A stretch of 64,000 nucleotides of DNA from Stratiolaelaps scimitus (lineage: Eukaryota > Arthropoda > Arachnida > Mesostigmata > Laelapidae): assembly GCA_019614645.1 (NCBI GenBank), contig JABWDB010000006.1, forward strand, positions 1,736,001-1,800,000. Direction: 5' to 3'. The position numbers and the translations under genes were made by a program. The notes under the pieces are model-generated. The model was not told the origin of the DNA and searched no databases. It saw nothing but the letters and a program-made list of their open reading frames with translations. Of this stretch, positions 24,031-36,640 are shown piece after piece (position 1 is the first letter of the stretch; each line of letters begins with the position of its first letter).

Positions 24031-24804
24031 ATTCAAAATCATCGCAAACGCTCGATGGCTGGTCGTCGACTAGGACGGCCTGGTAAAGCCCGGAGGCGTG
24101 TGGCCTCGATAGAATATCGAAGGGGGAGGGTCTTGAGGGGGTAGAGGTATACGACGACATTGCGATAGGACTGGCCCGAGAGTAGTCTAGCATCTAACAT
24201 TGGCCATTGGCTGAAGTAGATTTCCCCAACGGGATGGCGCACCGAGCGCATGGTCGCTGGCTCGCTCGCTCTACGCCTTCGAGTCTGTGCGGCCATCCGC
24301 CTGGTGGCAACTCACGGGACGGATGTGACTGAGGGAAAGGCGACTGTGAACGCAGTGGATGCGAGAAAGTGATGGTGCGTGTGTGTGTGTGGCCGCTAGT
24401 GCTAGTGAGAAGTCGAACCTAGCGGAGTAAAGGGTATCTAGTGAGATGCTGGAGGGGGAGAGGCTGCGTGTGCTTGAGCGAATTCACGTTTTCCGTTAGA
24501 AAAGCAATCGAAAGTCACCGCACTCGATCAAGCCAACCGGTGAGGCCAGCTGAATCTCCCCTCGGTGCTCGTTTAGCTGGAGTCGCTCCGAGCGAATGGC
24601 GGCTTGGCTCTTCAGGGGACTCTGCGCAGCTCTGAGCTTGGCCCCCGAAGCCCCCTGGGTGGCCCCGCAGACACTCAAGCCCTTGGCAGTGCCGAGGACT
24701 CCTGTTAGCGGCTGAGGAACGGAACACCGACAGAGGCAGCGAAATCGACCTGGTTTGATGCTGTGAATAAAAGTGTGTATATATATACATATATATACAT
24801 ATAC

Positions 24805-24843
<39 letters not shown>

Positions 24844-25930
24844 GCGATATACCTTGCCGCCCGATCTTGGCATCAGTCGGATGTAGGTGCGCTCTGGTCC
24901 TGGCGACCCGTTGCCTGAGAACAAGCAGTCGTTAAATATTCGCGTGCTGTTCTATCCAGCGTACCGTCTGCGTGCCCAGGGGTTGCGCCCTGGGTCCAAT
25001 TGGCTTGCGGTAGCGTGAGGCGTAAGCGACCTGATGCCCGTTTGGCCACGGTACAATGTCTACAACAATCCGAGCTTGCCTCACGTGCTATCGTTTGTCT
25101 CATTACACCCGTACTCGTTTTCAACATAGACCCATTCTGAAATCGCTGTCACCCGATTGAACTTGTCCTATTTGATTCGAATAGGGGCTGTGCTCATCAA
25201 GATTCACAAAGCAATAAATTGTCGACAACCTTCTTCTCGTGCTTCGTCATCGGCAAAAATCACACAAATATTTCATCAGTCCGCTGATGCAGGTAAGATC
25301 GGAAATCCACGCCGCTCCGCTTAATCAATGTGTGCTCACGAAATGCGTTCAATGCTGTGATTTTGAGCAACGCGTCGGGATCACCTGTAGCGAGGAGTTA
25401 TCGGGTTTCGGGACCACCGCCGCCGCCGACGTCGTACAATGTTCGGCGATAGGATATTGTGATCTTTCCCTGTCCATCCAATGAATGCTCACTCCACGCA
25501 GCCAACCGCTCTCGGTCGTCAGCGTCCCTTCCAGTTGATGCTTGTTTGCCGTCCGCCCCCCCGCCCGCCTCTGCCGCTGGCAAAAGTTATGAAAGCAGAG
25601 AGAGGTTCGAAGTTGATCTCTGTTCCACTGTTCCATGCCGCTTCGTTCTCGCTGCATTTCTGCATCTCGTCTGATATTCAGCGGCGGCAGCGACGCGGCG
25701 GCCTTGTTCATGCTGCGCCTGGGACGCGACAAAGCCCCGCCGAGATGCGTGACGCCAGGCCGGAGGCTGCTGAGGGGGCATCTGGTTGTGCCGTGGCAGC
25801 ATGACTGGCAGCGACTCGGATCCAGGGGATCCGTCCAACATGAGTGGATTAGTGTATACTACACTCAAGTAAATTTAACAACAACGGACTAAAGCAGGAC
25901 TAAAGAGCGGGTCGACGGGGAAGGCGGTGG
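24030..25930. other. GC-rich patch around a long (TA)n run, no gene recognised
   Basis: GC-rich sequence flanks the AT microsatellite at 24776-24840. Frames are open on both strands (24039-24296 minus, 24496-24924 minus, 25349-25732 minus, 25481-25804 plus) with low-complexity or unrecognised translations. A 'GCAG/GTAAGA'-like donor sits near 25292 on the plus strand. It may contain an exon, but none can be defined from sequence alone. Confidence 0.3.
24776..24840. repeat. Long (TA)n microsatellite, imperfect 5' part
   Basis: About 65 bases of alternating A/T with ATACAT interruptions in the first half and an uninterrupted run at 24806-24840. This is the longest TA tract in the window. Confidence 0.95.
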
Positions 25931-26544
25931 GGGGAGCGAACGGCTAACTAAGCAGCTGAATGTCCTGACTCCTGTACGCGTAGTCACGATCGTATACAAT
26001 GGTAAGCTCAGTCTCTCCGACACGTCCCGCCTTAGGCGACACACGATGGCAAATCCAGCTACGTCGTCCTGCCATTGTCTGCGCTGCCATTAGAGCTCTG
26101 TTGCACGGGAATTGTACATGTTTGTACAAGTTGAGTGTTGCAAGTGTGCAGCTGGGGGATTGGGTTGGGATCTCTGAACGGGAACGCTGAACATCACAGC
26201 GAACTAAAATGATTTACACCTAGTAGCTTCGATGCGGTGGATAGCTGTCTTCCCACTGAGAGTTAGAGCGGCGCTACTGCCTTGCTACATCAGTGCGGAT
26301 ACCTTTCCCATCGTTCCATTTAGACAAAGTCACTAATTAGACGATTTGGCTAGGTTTGTTATAATGCGTTGAGATGCATGACTATATACTGTCTTATATA
26401 TAGGTGTACTTCGAGAAATGCATTTGACAGAGTTCGCATAGAAAAGCTGCTTTGAAAAATTTGAACCTCACATGAGCGTTCTCAAACAGACCCATGTGAC
26501 TATAGGCAGGGCAATGTTAATCATATTACAGCCAAACTGCAATT

Positions 26545-26620
26545 TCTTGGGATTGAACCGGCGATCAGAACTCGTCGCGGTGTTCGTAGTTTGTATGCCA
26601 AGCTGTATGAGCCTCGCTTC
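26545..26620 (-). mobile_element. tRNA-like (SINE-like) fragment
   Basis: On the minus strand a B-box-like GGTTCAATCCC (26549-26559) is preceded at tRNA-like distance by sequence faintly resembling an A box. No tRNA cloverleaf can be drawn, so a decayed tRNA-derived SINE is more likely than a gene. Confidence 0.25.
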
Positions 26621-27285
26621 TGCATCCTCACTCTCCATCTATTAGATCGTAATTGATTTCCTATACCTTATAAAGCAATGCCGAAAGCAGTTCCATGGAC
26701 GTTAAATGTTGGCTCTGAATCGGCCCGGAAAATTTACCTAAAATACATACTTATATTAGAAATGCTTTCTTTGCTGCCCGATGAACCGTTGTACTCGTTA
26801 ACCAGGAGTGAATACAATGTACAGATTGTGAATTAATCAATCACACACCGCAGTGGTGTAGTCCCATCCAGTGATGGAGATTTTTATGCCAAACATTTGT
26901 TGACGGTTCAGATCCTGCCCACTTCTTCACCACATTTTTCACGTGACAACGAACGAGTGAACAGCGTAAACATTAGATACTATGAACTAATTAACGTACC
27001 TGCTAAAATAACAGTAGCAGTGCTAGAAGCTGCATCGTACATTAGCAAACAGGTAGACAGGACCCCAAGCTATTGTTTGTGATCACTATATTCAGGGTTA
27101 GTTATTGAGGTTATTCTGTGAGCAATACGATATAAGAATAATGCGCCGTTACTCTCCACTATAATGAAAATCATAATTTTACTGCTAGTATCTAAGGTTG
27201 TTTTCATTTAACTCAATTGCGTACGTGGACCATGCGACATACGATGCAATAACACTTCTCATATCAATGGGATACGTCGCTTCAC

Positions 27286-27355
27286 GGAGTTCGAACCTGC
27301 GATCTCCGCCTATTTACAGCCAGAAACTGATCATATCGCGAAGGGGACACAGGTG
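27286..27355 (-). mobile_element. tRNA-like (SINE-like) fragment
   Basis: A B-box-like GGTTCGAACTCC lies on the minus strand at 27286-27297. The A-box region is weak and no cloverleaf is visible. Confidence 0.2.
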
Positions 27356-28250
27356 ATTCTCAGCTAGCTTCGCTATATAGAGCATTTTTATTATAATATT
27401 TGAACACGTGAAACAAAGCCTGAATACCTACGTGCTTGATCGTGGTCGATTACATGCGTCAGCCAAGATCAGGATCGTACTAAGACTACCTAATCGCAGC
27501 CGGTCTCCGCCGGGACAATTACCGAGGGTCATTAAAACCCCGAATCCAAGTAGCACTTTTGACCACCCACCTGAGCAACCGAAGACGCCCTGCAGCTCTC
27601 GCGATGTTCCCGTCCATTGAAGTTTTACTTTGCTATCGTCTCGTAATGTCACGAAATGTAATAGCATCCCTGTCGCTTTTCGACGATCAACCGTGCAAAA
27701 GAATTGCCTCCCCCGCCTCGACACCCTTAATGCTACGATCTCGACAGAGGAACAGTGCGGAAGTTGTCCCGGACAAGGAACTCTGAACCCTCGATGCTTT
27801 CATGTTCCTCCTGCCTCTGTGAAAGGTTACCTCAAATCGCTGATGTGACATCGTTTCACCTGACCGGCTACCGGAAGCAGTAGGTGGAAGTGCCCCCCCT
27901 TTTTTCTGTGAGCTGACTAGCTCGAGGTAAACGGCAAGGTTCAACAGGGCCACAAGGGGCTGCCTGTACAGCGTCCATGGTCGAACGAGCGACGATGACG
28001 AACGGCGAGCGTGAGCTTGAGTTTCAGTAGCGGGTATCGGTAGTTTGTACGTGAGTCTGTACCAGGAGAGGAGCAGAAACCGAAGAGGACAAGACATTTA
28101 GCGAGACGAGGAGTAGGGGACAAGTAACAGTGCCGACTTCGCTTGTTCTTCCCCGGCGTTCCACCAGTGGAAACCTCAGTTTCTCCGACTTCGGGATCCT
28201 TTCTAGTTTGGCTCAATGGGCTGAAGGAAATGTGCTGTCAGATCAGGTGC

Positions 28251-28275
28251 ATATATATATATATATATATATATA
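28251..28275. repeat. (AT)n microsatellite
   Basis: Alternating A and T for 25 bases. Confidence 0.95.
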
Positions 28276-30151
28276 GGGTGTGCTCGCACTCATCTTCAAT
28301 ACAAATTAAGATTGAAACGTGTGAGAGGAGGAAATTTCAAAATTTGGAATAACTAACATTATAGCGACATTTGTAGTCCTTCACTATTGATAAGGCAATT
28401 CACCGACATCGTCGCTACGGAATATTTGTGGTAAGCAGAAAGATATTCACTGACTCGCAGAAAGATACACCCTTGAAGTGTACTTTCAAACTAACACATA
28501 CTTTTCATAGCAGTGACCATTTAGAAGAGCCACAAAACGTACAATTTAGGTTGTACAGGAATAATCTCACGCTCCTTGGCCTCAGCCGGGATCACTTTAG
28601 GTAATCTAGTGACCAGGGCACGGGTAAGCTACCCTCAAAGTCTATTATCTTCGAGTGCTCTTACCTTATTTGGTCAATATAAGATTGTTGATTTCGTTTA
28701 TAAACGTATGATGTAGGTAGTATTTAATCGGCTAACGCCGTAGAACACTCGGGAACGTTTCGAGAAGATGAGTCGATAATAGTTTGTAACAATACAATTA
28801 TGGAGTAGAATACAACGGTCCTATGTATTATATTTCGAAAAATTGTTTATTGCAGTGACGAAGTGATACAGCTTATTTAAATGAAAAAAATACTAGCCTA
28901 GATGAAAGAATAATAGTGATATATATCTCTTTTTATTCACACGAGTTGTGTAATATTATAATATACCTATTTTACAAACATAATAGTGATATAAGAAATA
29001 CTTTTATCTAAAAGTAAGAAAAAAATTAATTTTGAATGATAAAATTTCTATTCCAATAAATTTGATGTAATATAAAGGAAACACTCCCGTCAAGATACAA
29101 GGCGTAAAACGGTGCAGCAAGTGCGATAACGCCACAGAGCAGGTGTGACCTAGAGCACACACTGTACTGTAGAAGCCGAATCAAAAGTGTTCTATCGGTC
29201 ACATCTATATATAACCGAGAGTCTCGTCTATTCCTCTGCAAAACGAACTCTGCCATCAGGTTGAAGTGAGTACGGTCATCATGTCTTTGATATTATTGTA
29301 TCCGGTTAAGACACATCTGCACCGAATGAGTCCTCGGGGCGACATTATAATTTTGAGGCCCCTAACGAAACAGGGGTGCAATGTTCTCAGAGGGGAAAAA
29401 GTGCTCATGGGTTACTCCCGTATCCTCAACCCGCTAAATCGAGCCGAGTCGCCAGAAAGAGATACAAGGACCGAATAGACAGAAGGGCAAGGCGCAAGGG
29501 CAAGAGAGACGCCCGATCTGTCGATAGCGGTAAAAGTATAAGAAATTGACCATTCATTCTAGACAGAAGAATGGAGATGTGCCCTCCTTCCTGCAGTTGC
29601 CCCGGGGGAACGGCAGACCCTCGGAAGAGGGTAGGGAGCCTCCTCAGCACGGACATGGTTCGAAACATTTCGGCAACTGACGCCAGTACCTGATGAGGCC
29701 GAGGGTTGCCCTCAGACCGCCAGCGTGAACCAACGGAGGAGAGAGCTGCTGTTGCTGTCGTTGTTGTTGTTGTTGGTGATGCTGCTGCTGCATCATGAAA
29801 GTTCAACCAGGGCCTTTGCCGCCGTTGCTGTTGCAGTTCTTTCAGGCAACAGCGATGCAGGTGCAGGACACCATCCTCGTGGGACCTCAGAAACGCTAAG
29901 GGAGCATCGAACAGGGCAAATGCATTTCGCCGAACGACGGGCCTGAGGGAGCTTCTAGCGGTCTGCACTGTTTCTTGTTGGCATGAGCGGACAACAGCAA
30001 CGACATCGACGCCAACGGGGCCTGCAGCGCGTGAGCGAGCAAAAAGTCTAAAAGATCGCAGGCAGAGGAGCCGCTAGAAAGACCTTTTCGAAATGCTCAC
30101 GGGTGACTGCGTGTATACATTCTCTGTGCCATAAACACGACATTCTCCATC

Positions 30152-30180
30152 TAATAATAATAATAATAATAACAACAACA
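30152..30180. repeat. (TAA)n/(CAA)n microsatellite
   Basis: Seven or so TAA units grade into CAA units. Confidence 0.9.
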
Positions 30181-33171
30181 GTCACAGAAGCAGAAGAGTG
30201 ACAAGGAGCTGGTAACGTGGGCTGGGACGCTAAAGTGTGACTATTTGACATTTGATAAATATATTATGACTACATGTATGCATGTGACCTTCTATGACCT
30301 TACCTGACAGGTAAAATATGAATAAGCGTGTATCTAATCTACAGACATCTCGGGAGAAAATGCTCAATAATAATGCCGTCTTCTTTACTCGGACAGGCAC
30401 GGGAAGATGTTGGCATCGACAAGGTACGTTCGTGTGCTTATTTTTTCTATTGAAACAGTTTGACCCTGATGCAAGTCTTCTATCCTCCTTGTAAAAGAAT
30501 GACTTGATTTTTATGAAATAGCGGAACTTTACATCGAATATTCGTCTAGAGAAGGTCAATAACAGAAATTTTGCTTCAAAGCTAACTAAAGGGCATTGGA
30601 TTTTTAAATCAAAGTAAATAACCCATCCTGCGACTACTACATGCAGGCTGTATAGTCCCATATTTTATATATATACATATATATATACTTGATGACGGCA
30701 CGCAACAACTACCATCCTAAAAGTGATAGAGGATTTCCACAATATAATCAATGTTTTAATTACATGCTTAGGAGAGACTGCCCCGACTCACTAAACCGGA
30801 AAATGTGGCACGCCATCACCGCCATTGTTGCCGTTCACCTGCCAATGCACACATGTGCCTACGATTAGGCAACATTTGTAACTGAGCGCGCACCGACCTA
30901 TATGCATTTGTATATGTGGCCGCAAGCACCAAGACCAGCACTGGCCGCAACGAGGCACTGACAGTAGCGTCGCCCTATGGCATCGTCACTTCCACTTGCA
31001 CTGATGGGAATGTCCACACGTAATAGTATTCACCGCTCGCCGCCGTTGTTAGCCTCAGGCGATCAGCAGGCATGGCGAGTAATTGCTACATTGGCCAGTT
31101 ATTGCTAATCCTCTATAGAGTGTCACCGTAAGATCAACGGATAATCCCTGCCCTCCCTACATCTTCTCATGTATCTGGTTATATCTGTGTTCTGTGTCGC
31201 CTGATACCAATTAGCAGCGTGGACTCAATAGCACAGGGAGATCTGCAAACGCACTCTTTCGTATTCTCTTTTTCTCTTAGCGATTGTGTATTCGGAAGGG
31301 CCCACTTCTAACCCCAGTAAACACACGGGATGGTGGAAAGTCGGTGTGCGACGTTCAGGGTGCGAGGGGTCCGGCTATGCGGAGTTCAGCTCATTAGCCT
31401 ACGGACACACTCCGTTTGGCCTGTACCGTGATCTCTGTGCGGAGGATGCCGCTGCCGCCGTCACTGACAACAGAGAAAGTGCTCACGGGCTTTTTCATAA
31501 ATATGTCACTAACGGTCAACGCTCGCGACAGTCTCGTTGGGGAGTAACGGTAGCTTGTGCAAGGACAGAGAGCGAAACCGTTGTGCTTTGTAGGATCACA
31601 TAGCCTGACAAGATAGCTGAACATGACTCGAATAAAGTCACTGTGCATTTGGTGTTCAGGTCTGGAATACCCCTGGACGAAGAAGTCTCCCACACACTCC
31701 CCTCAAATCCCATTCGTTCGTGCCATCCCGTTTCCGATCCAGGGGATCGTAAGCCACAATGTTGTAGCGTATCCATAAATAGTGCTCAGCCTCCTCACGT
31801 ATGTGATTCATTTCTTATATCTCACTTAGTTTGAAGAAGTAAGCGAATAACTTATATATTTATATATTTGTTATTTTCCCTTGTTTTTTGATTCTTGTCT
31901 GTAGTGTTCCGGTGTTGCAATATATCGATACATTCACAAGGTAATCCAAACTCACCTACCGTCATACACTCGTCAACGTAAGCACATCAAGTTACGGCAC
32001 TATATTGGTACCTGGAACTTCCTTGCCCTTAGGTGTGCCTAGGTATTCCGCTGTGTCTACCGGTACTGCCGGGATGTGCCGGCGCACGGAACGTGTGTGC
32101 TCGTCGGCGGCGTCTGTTGGCGCGTGCTCGTCTGGCGCGGGCGTCTGGCAACGTCATCGACCCTGGGGTACTCCACCCGTCGAGGTGCACACACCCGTAC
32201 ACAGAGGCACACTGTGACGGCACCCTACACCGGTTCATCCCATCCTTTCGGCCTGCATATACATGGCGCAGAGACCAATGACAAAAATGCTCCGCTGATA
32301 CCGTAAGCCGCAACCGAATTGGTGGCTGGCACATGAGATGCGCCTGTCTCGATCTGCTACCTCATCAGACAGTGGTAGCGTGAAGGCAGATGTGCCGACG
32401 TTCCGCTCCGAGGTTTCACAGCACAATCGAATGCGACAGTGGCCTGAGCCCGGGGCAGGCTCGCGACCGCCGATGGTGGCAGGTGAAATTTCCTGGGGGT
32501 GGTTCAGTAGAGACACAGACGTCTCTGAAGCTCGGCCTCCGGGGAGCCGCTTTCATGACTCAACTGATTTCGTCTGTCCCGCGCACTTACGTAGTAGGAA
32601 ATAATAATGTAACTGAACTTTTGTGAATAGCTATTTACGATGGATGACCGTTTTGGCTCGTTTTGTGGGATGTCTCTAGGTGGATCATACGATGTGCGTA
32701 CGTGCATTCATCAGGGCACCAGAGGTTACTAGGAAAGAACACTCACTTTATTGATAATGTGTCATCATACTAGCTGATTTTAGTATCTGTTTAACGTATA
32801 TTTATGTTACGGATTTCTTTCTAGTTATAAATAATACTCAGAAACAACTGTAATTTCTACTAAGCTATAGCTTCGAAGAAGTTGTACTATCCAGCGTAGA
32901 ATTGCGTGACCTTGTCTTGCATACAGATAAGGTTGCTTAGCGTTGTTTCGATCAACTAGATCCCGTTGTTTTAGGTATCATTACATACTTCTCTTCGCGT
33001 TGAAAGTGCGTTTCTATATGCCAGTTCACACGTGTTACTTACTTACCCATTATGAATATTATGGTACAGCTAGCTTTATAATAATAATAATTGCCATCTT
33101 TACAATCAACTGCAAAACCTTGGATAGCTTGAAGTGATGCCGAAAACGTTCACTTTTCTACGCTCAACAAT

Positions 33172-33198
33172 TATATATATATATATATATATATATAT
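33172..33198. repeat. (TA)n microsatellite
   Basis: Alternating A and T for 27 bases. Confidence 0.95.
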
Positions 33199-34229
33199 GC
33201 TAGAAGCCAGTGAACGAAACCATGTACTGGCAGATGCAGAATTAGCCCGAGTATATTCTCCCCATTTTATGCTCAAGTTACCGTTATTTTACGAAACGTT
33301 TCATTGAGACGAATTAATTTGAAACACGTAGACGCAGTGACAACGATTATTGTCCGGTGTGTGCCGGCGAACCACTGTTTGCAACGCTGTCGGCGGAGGC
33401 CAGTTGTGGATCGAGTACAAATGCCAGCTCTCATTAGCGGACGTGACTCCAAGATCCTCCGCCGTGATCGGCGCTGCTGTGTTTCGAACTTCGCCGGACA
33501 GATCCGGACCGCGCGTACACGTTCAAGGCACAACATGACAGCGATGTCGAGCCGACTGCGCCCTAAATGAGATCTCTCGGCGGAAATAACAATAATTGTC
33601 TATTGAAGAGCTGTCCTCCCCTTCTTCAATCACATGTTAGATCCGCGACACCGGTCAACACGCAGACAGAGGCTGACGGGCGGTCGAGCAGACCATCATT
33701 AGGGTTCTGAAACCCGATCAGATCAGAGCGGCATCTCGGAGCACTGCTATTGGACATCCATCTTTAGGTAGATAGGGGACCAAGGTCTCGTTGGCATTCG
33801 TTTAATGTAATGGCTGTCTTCGAGGTCGACTTCCGGACGGACAAAATGATTATTCAGTGCGATCACTCTGTTAGCGACACGGTCTGGGTCTAGTGCACAG
33901 CGTACAAGAACCGCGATTCATACTGAATGTTGCTGGTACCTATATCCAGCCTAATTGATCGCGCCTCAACCACACCGATACGACCGAGTGTGTCTACCGA
34001 CTTGAGTAACGGGTGTTCTGCGGCTCTCGTTCCACTCATTTTATATAGTATGAGATAACAAGTTGAAAATATCGAACGAGAAAAACGAGTTAGTTGAATC
34101 AGTCGGCGGGCTGTGGACGCCTTCGTAAAGTGTTGCATATTCTATGAACGTAGAACGGTCCACATGCGCGGCGACTCTCGTCGGGGCTCGCAAGCGTTTA
34201 TACAAGTACACAAATCAAGTATCTAATTA

Positions 34230-34260
34230 GGAGACAGGAGGGGGGCGGGGGGGAGGAGGG
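34230..34260 (+). other. Potential G-quadruplex sequence
   Basis: The plus strand has six- and seven-G runs separated by single bases and followed by GG and GGG, within about 25 bases. That is enough guanines to satisfy the usual four-tract pattern. The surroundings are not otherwise G-rich. Confidence 0.5.
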
Positions 34261-34724
34261 CTCGGCGCTTACGCAGGCTGCTAAGTGTTACTATGCGTTA
34301 CACTGTGTATTCGATGTGTATGATTAGGCGGCCAAAGGGAGCCAATTAGCGTACGAAACCGCCTGCAATGCGGGCAGCTCTGAGCAACGCTTCATATGGT
34401 ACGAACGATATCGTTGTGCAGCACGTCATAGACAAGTTCTACGCTTCAAATTCGTTTGCTACGGCTGTTGTGGTTATAGTAGCACTGCAATTAGTATAAT
34501 TATTGTCCATATTTTCTACCTCTGCTAATATTTTCCACTACTGTTTTATGGGAAGGAACTACTCTTCGTTCATGACCCCAATCGAGACTTGTGAATTTTC
34601 CGATGCTTGTCCTGCCTACCCAAATCGACTTCCATAGAATTTTCTATTTTCGTTGTTATTAAGATATAGTGTCTTCGTCTTCTCAATGAGTTTGCTCATG
34701 TTCAATGAGCGAGATATTAGTAGA

Positions 34725-34730
<6 letters not shown>

Positions 34731-34761
<31 letters not shown>
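34731..34761. repeat. (TA)n microsatellite
   Basis: Alternating T and A for about 30 bases. Confidence 0.95.
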
Positions 34762-34764
<3 letters not shown>

Positions 34765-35231
34765 GCATATAGTGGCGTCGTTTTTGGTGGGACGAGGACA
34801 AGTGTTGGGTGTGTTCTATTTGATTCGGGTCTTAGCGATGCTTATATTTATTATTTGGGGACTCTTATAGTTCTGTCCAAAGTTGGGACTCGACGGGGAT
34901 CGTAATGCCTTGATATTTGCATGCAAATGCGTCGACTTGTGTTTTTTGCTTCAAACTGTCAGGCCTCGAAAAGCAACTAAGGAGATTAGGTAACATGATA
35001 TTGCGTTTCTCGATACACAACTTCAATGCGAACTTTGCTTTGTATTTTGATTTCCTCCCCGCTTATTGTTGCCCTAGAAATGTGTCATTGTAAAGGGCAC
35101 TGACAGAAATGCTGAATGCACTACCTTGTGAGTTTGCACGTATATGTACTGTTGAAGTATACCTTCATAACGTGAAAACGCATGGCCATGTCCATCGATA
35201 TGAACTACTTTCGTATTGCTTCACGTCATAT

Positions 35232-35302
35232 GTACTCTGCGGGATTCGAACCGGAGACCTTCAGAGTCCCAGGTGACCGAGCGTTCCCGGGCAGGACCCC
35301 AA
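35232..35302 (-). mobile_element. tRNA-derived SINE-like fragment
   Basis: On the minus strand a perfect B-box word GGTTCGAATCC (35242-35252) follows an anticodon-arm-like segment. Five-base stems GGGAC and GTCTC surround a seven-base loop TCTGAAG, and GCTCGGTCACCTGG precedes it. The T stem is poor, the expected U33 is C, and no acceptor stem forms. It therefore looks like a tRNA pseudogene or SINE head rather than a functional tRNA. Confidence 0.35.
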
Positions 35303-35546
35303 CACGGAAGCCACAGTAGTTATAGGAGACTAAGGCACCCGGCTATAGAACAGTAGCCGGAGCAGTACACACCTTCCCCAGAGATCGAAGCAATGCCAAG
35401 TGTGCCGACTCTAGGGAAGTGAGACACTCTCAGCAGAGGATTGTACTTTTAGCAGGCAGAGGCATTTTGTCATCCACGTCAACCCTGCACTGGATCGGCC
35501 CACTTTCATTGAGATTAGAATGTTTCTGGTGGCGTCCGTACGTTTG

Positions 35547-35604
35547 AAAAAAGTATCCGCCTCTCTCTAAAAAAAGTACTATTTTCTCGTCTCAAAAAAG
35601 TACT
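35547..35604. repeat. Three spaced A6-GTA direct repeats
   Basis: AAAAAAGTA occurs three times within 58 bases. The last two copies extend to AAAAAAGTACT and both follow a CT-rich word. The origin is unclear. Confidence 0.6.
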
Positions 35605-35929
35605 GTTTCATTTTTCGGGTGAACTACATACAATGTATGAGCTCTTATTGTATAGATAATTTAGGAACCTCCCAGCATAATCTAACACCACGCACACCAA
35701 TGATCTTTGCCTACGAAGATTTTCGAAGGACACTAATAAAACCGAAGATATTCGATTCGTCGCAATCGTTTTTTATTTTAGTAGTCTGCTAACAAAGATT
35801 CGTTCTATACAGCGTACATATATTGCGGTTAACCAACCAATGAACCGTTAACCGGCTCGAATTCGTCAGACATGTCGCGACCCAGCAGCGCTGCCCTGCA
35901 CTGTTCAACGATCGGAACAAGCCAGAGTC

Positions 35930-36640
35930 TCAAAGAAAGCGAAACTGCGGATGAGTGCTTCCCCGGCAAACGTCAGACGCCAACGCGAGTGACACTTTAT
36001 CGGACAATGCAGTAAACTTACTGGGCGTAGCGCCACGCCATATGCAGATCAGGGCACTCGAGGTGCCTTGGCCGCCTGGCCGGCCAGGAGCGGGTAGGCT
36101 CAGCAGGCAACGGTGCTTCTTTCTGCCTTGCCTGTGGTGGAACGCCTCCTGACGGCGGTTCGGTGCCGTAGAACCGTAGGTGTGCACAGTGTAGTGTACC
36201 GGTTTCATTGCGCTTGGTTAGTTCGGCCACCACTTCTACACGCCTAGCCGAGTGACGCATTGACTGAACGCGGTCAATGGTCAATCGCTATGTGTCACAT
36301 CATCTCACGGGCGACAACGCTACGGTGACCAGTCCAGCTAGTCGCGGCCTACCACGGTTCCTCAACAAGGGTGTAGTCCGCCTAAGTATGAGAGGCGGCC
36401 GGTATCGGAGGGAGATAGACTGCCAATACTCTTTCGAAGCAATCCGCCAGTGCGCCCCCTGGTACACTCTGTGTGTGTGTGTGTGTGTGCGGTGTGTTGT
36501 GTCTTGATGACGGAATAGCCGTGGGAGCGGCACTTGGGAATTGCCCAGAGCGACCATTGGCAAACTACGATTCGCTTAACTAGCCGGCTCCGAGACCGCG
36601 ACCGGAAAGGGCAGGATCCGATCACAAGCTAAGCAGCAGA
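35930..36640. other. GC-rich patch, no gene recognised
   Basis: Frames are open on both strands (35930-36208, 36018-36284 and 36362-36625 minus; 36277-36507 plus), with no recognisable protein. A (TG)n run at 36471-36490 explains one of them. Confidence 0.35.

Larger units (their letters stand above)
25931..35900. other. Long non-coding stretch, no gene recognised
   Basis: AT-rich sequence is interrupted by short GC-rich patches (about 27400-28200, 29400-30050, 31280-32550, 33340-33560). Frames in the patches, such as 29426-29968 minus (180 codons, non-ATG start) and 31286-31603 plus, are not recognisable. Microsatellites and degenerate tRNA-like fragments are listed separately. Confidence 0.45.

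Noticed and set aside
25818..25834. GGATCCAGGGGATCC palindrome, with a similar word near 31735
   Set aside because: A shared 13-base word occurring twice in 64 kb is expected by chance, and the two contexts are otherwise unrelated.
29426..29968. 180-codon minus-strand open frame
   Set aside because: It begins at GTG. The Gln and Thr runs come from CTG/GTT repeats, and no family was recognised.
35232..35302. Functional tRNA gene on the minus strand
   Set aside because: The B box is perfect, but the T stem mispairs, position 33 is not T, and no acceptor stem forms.
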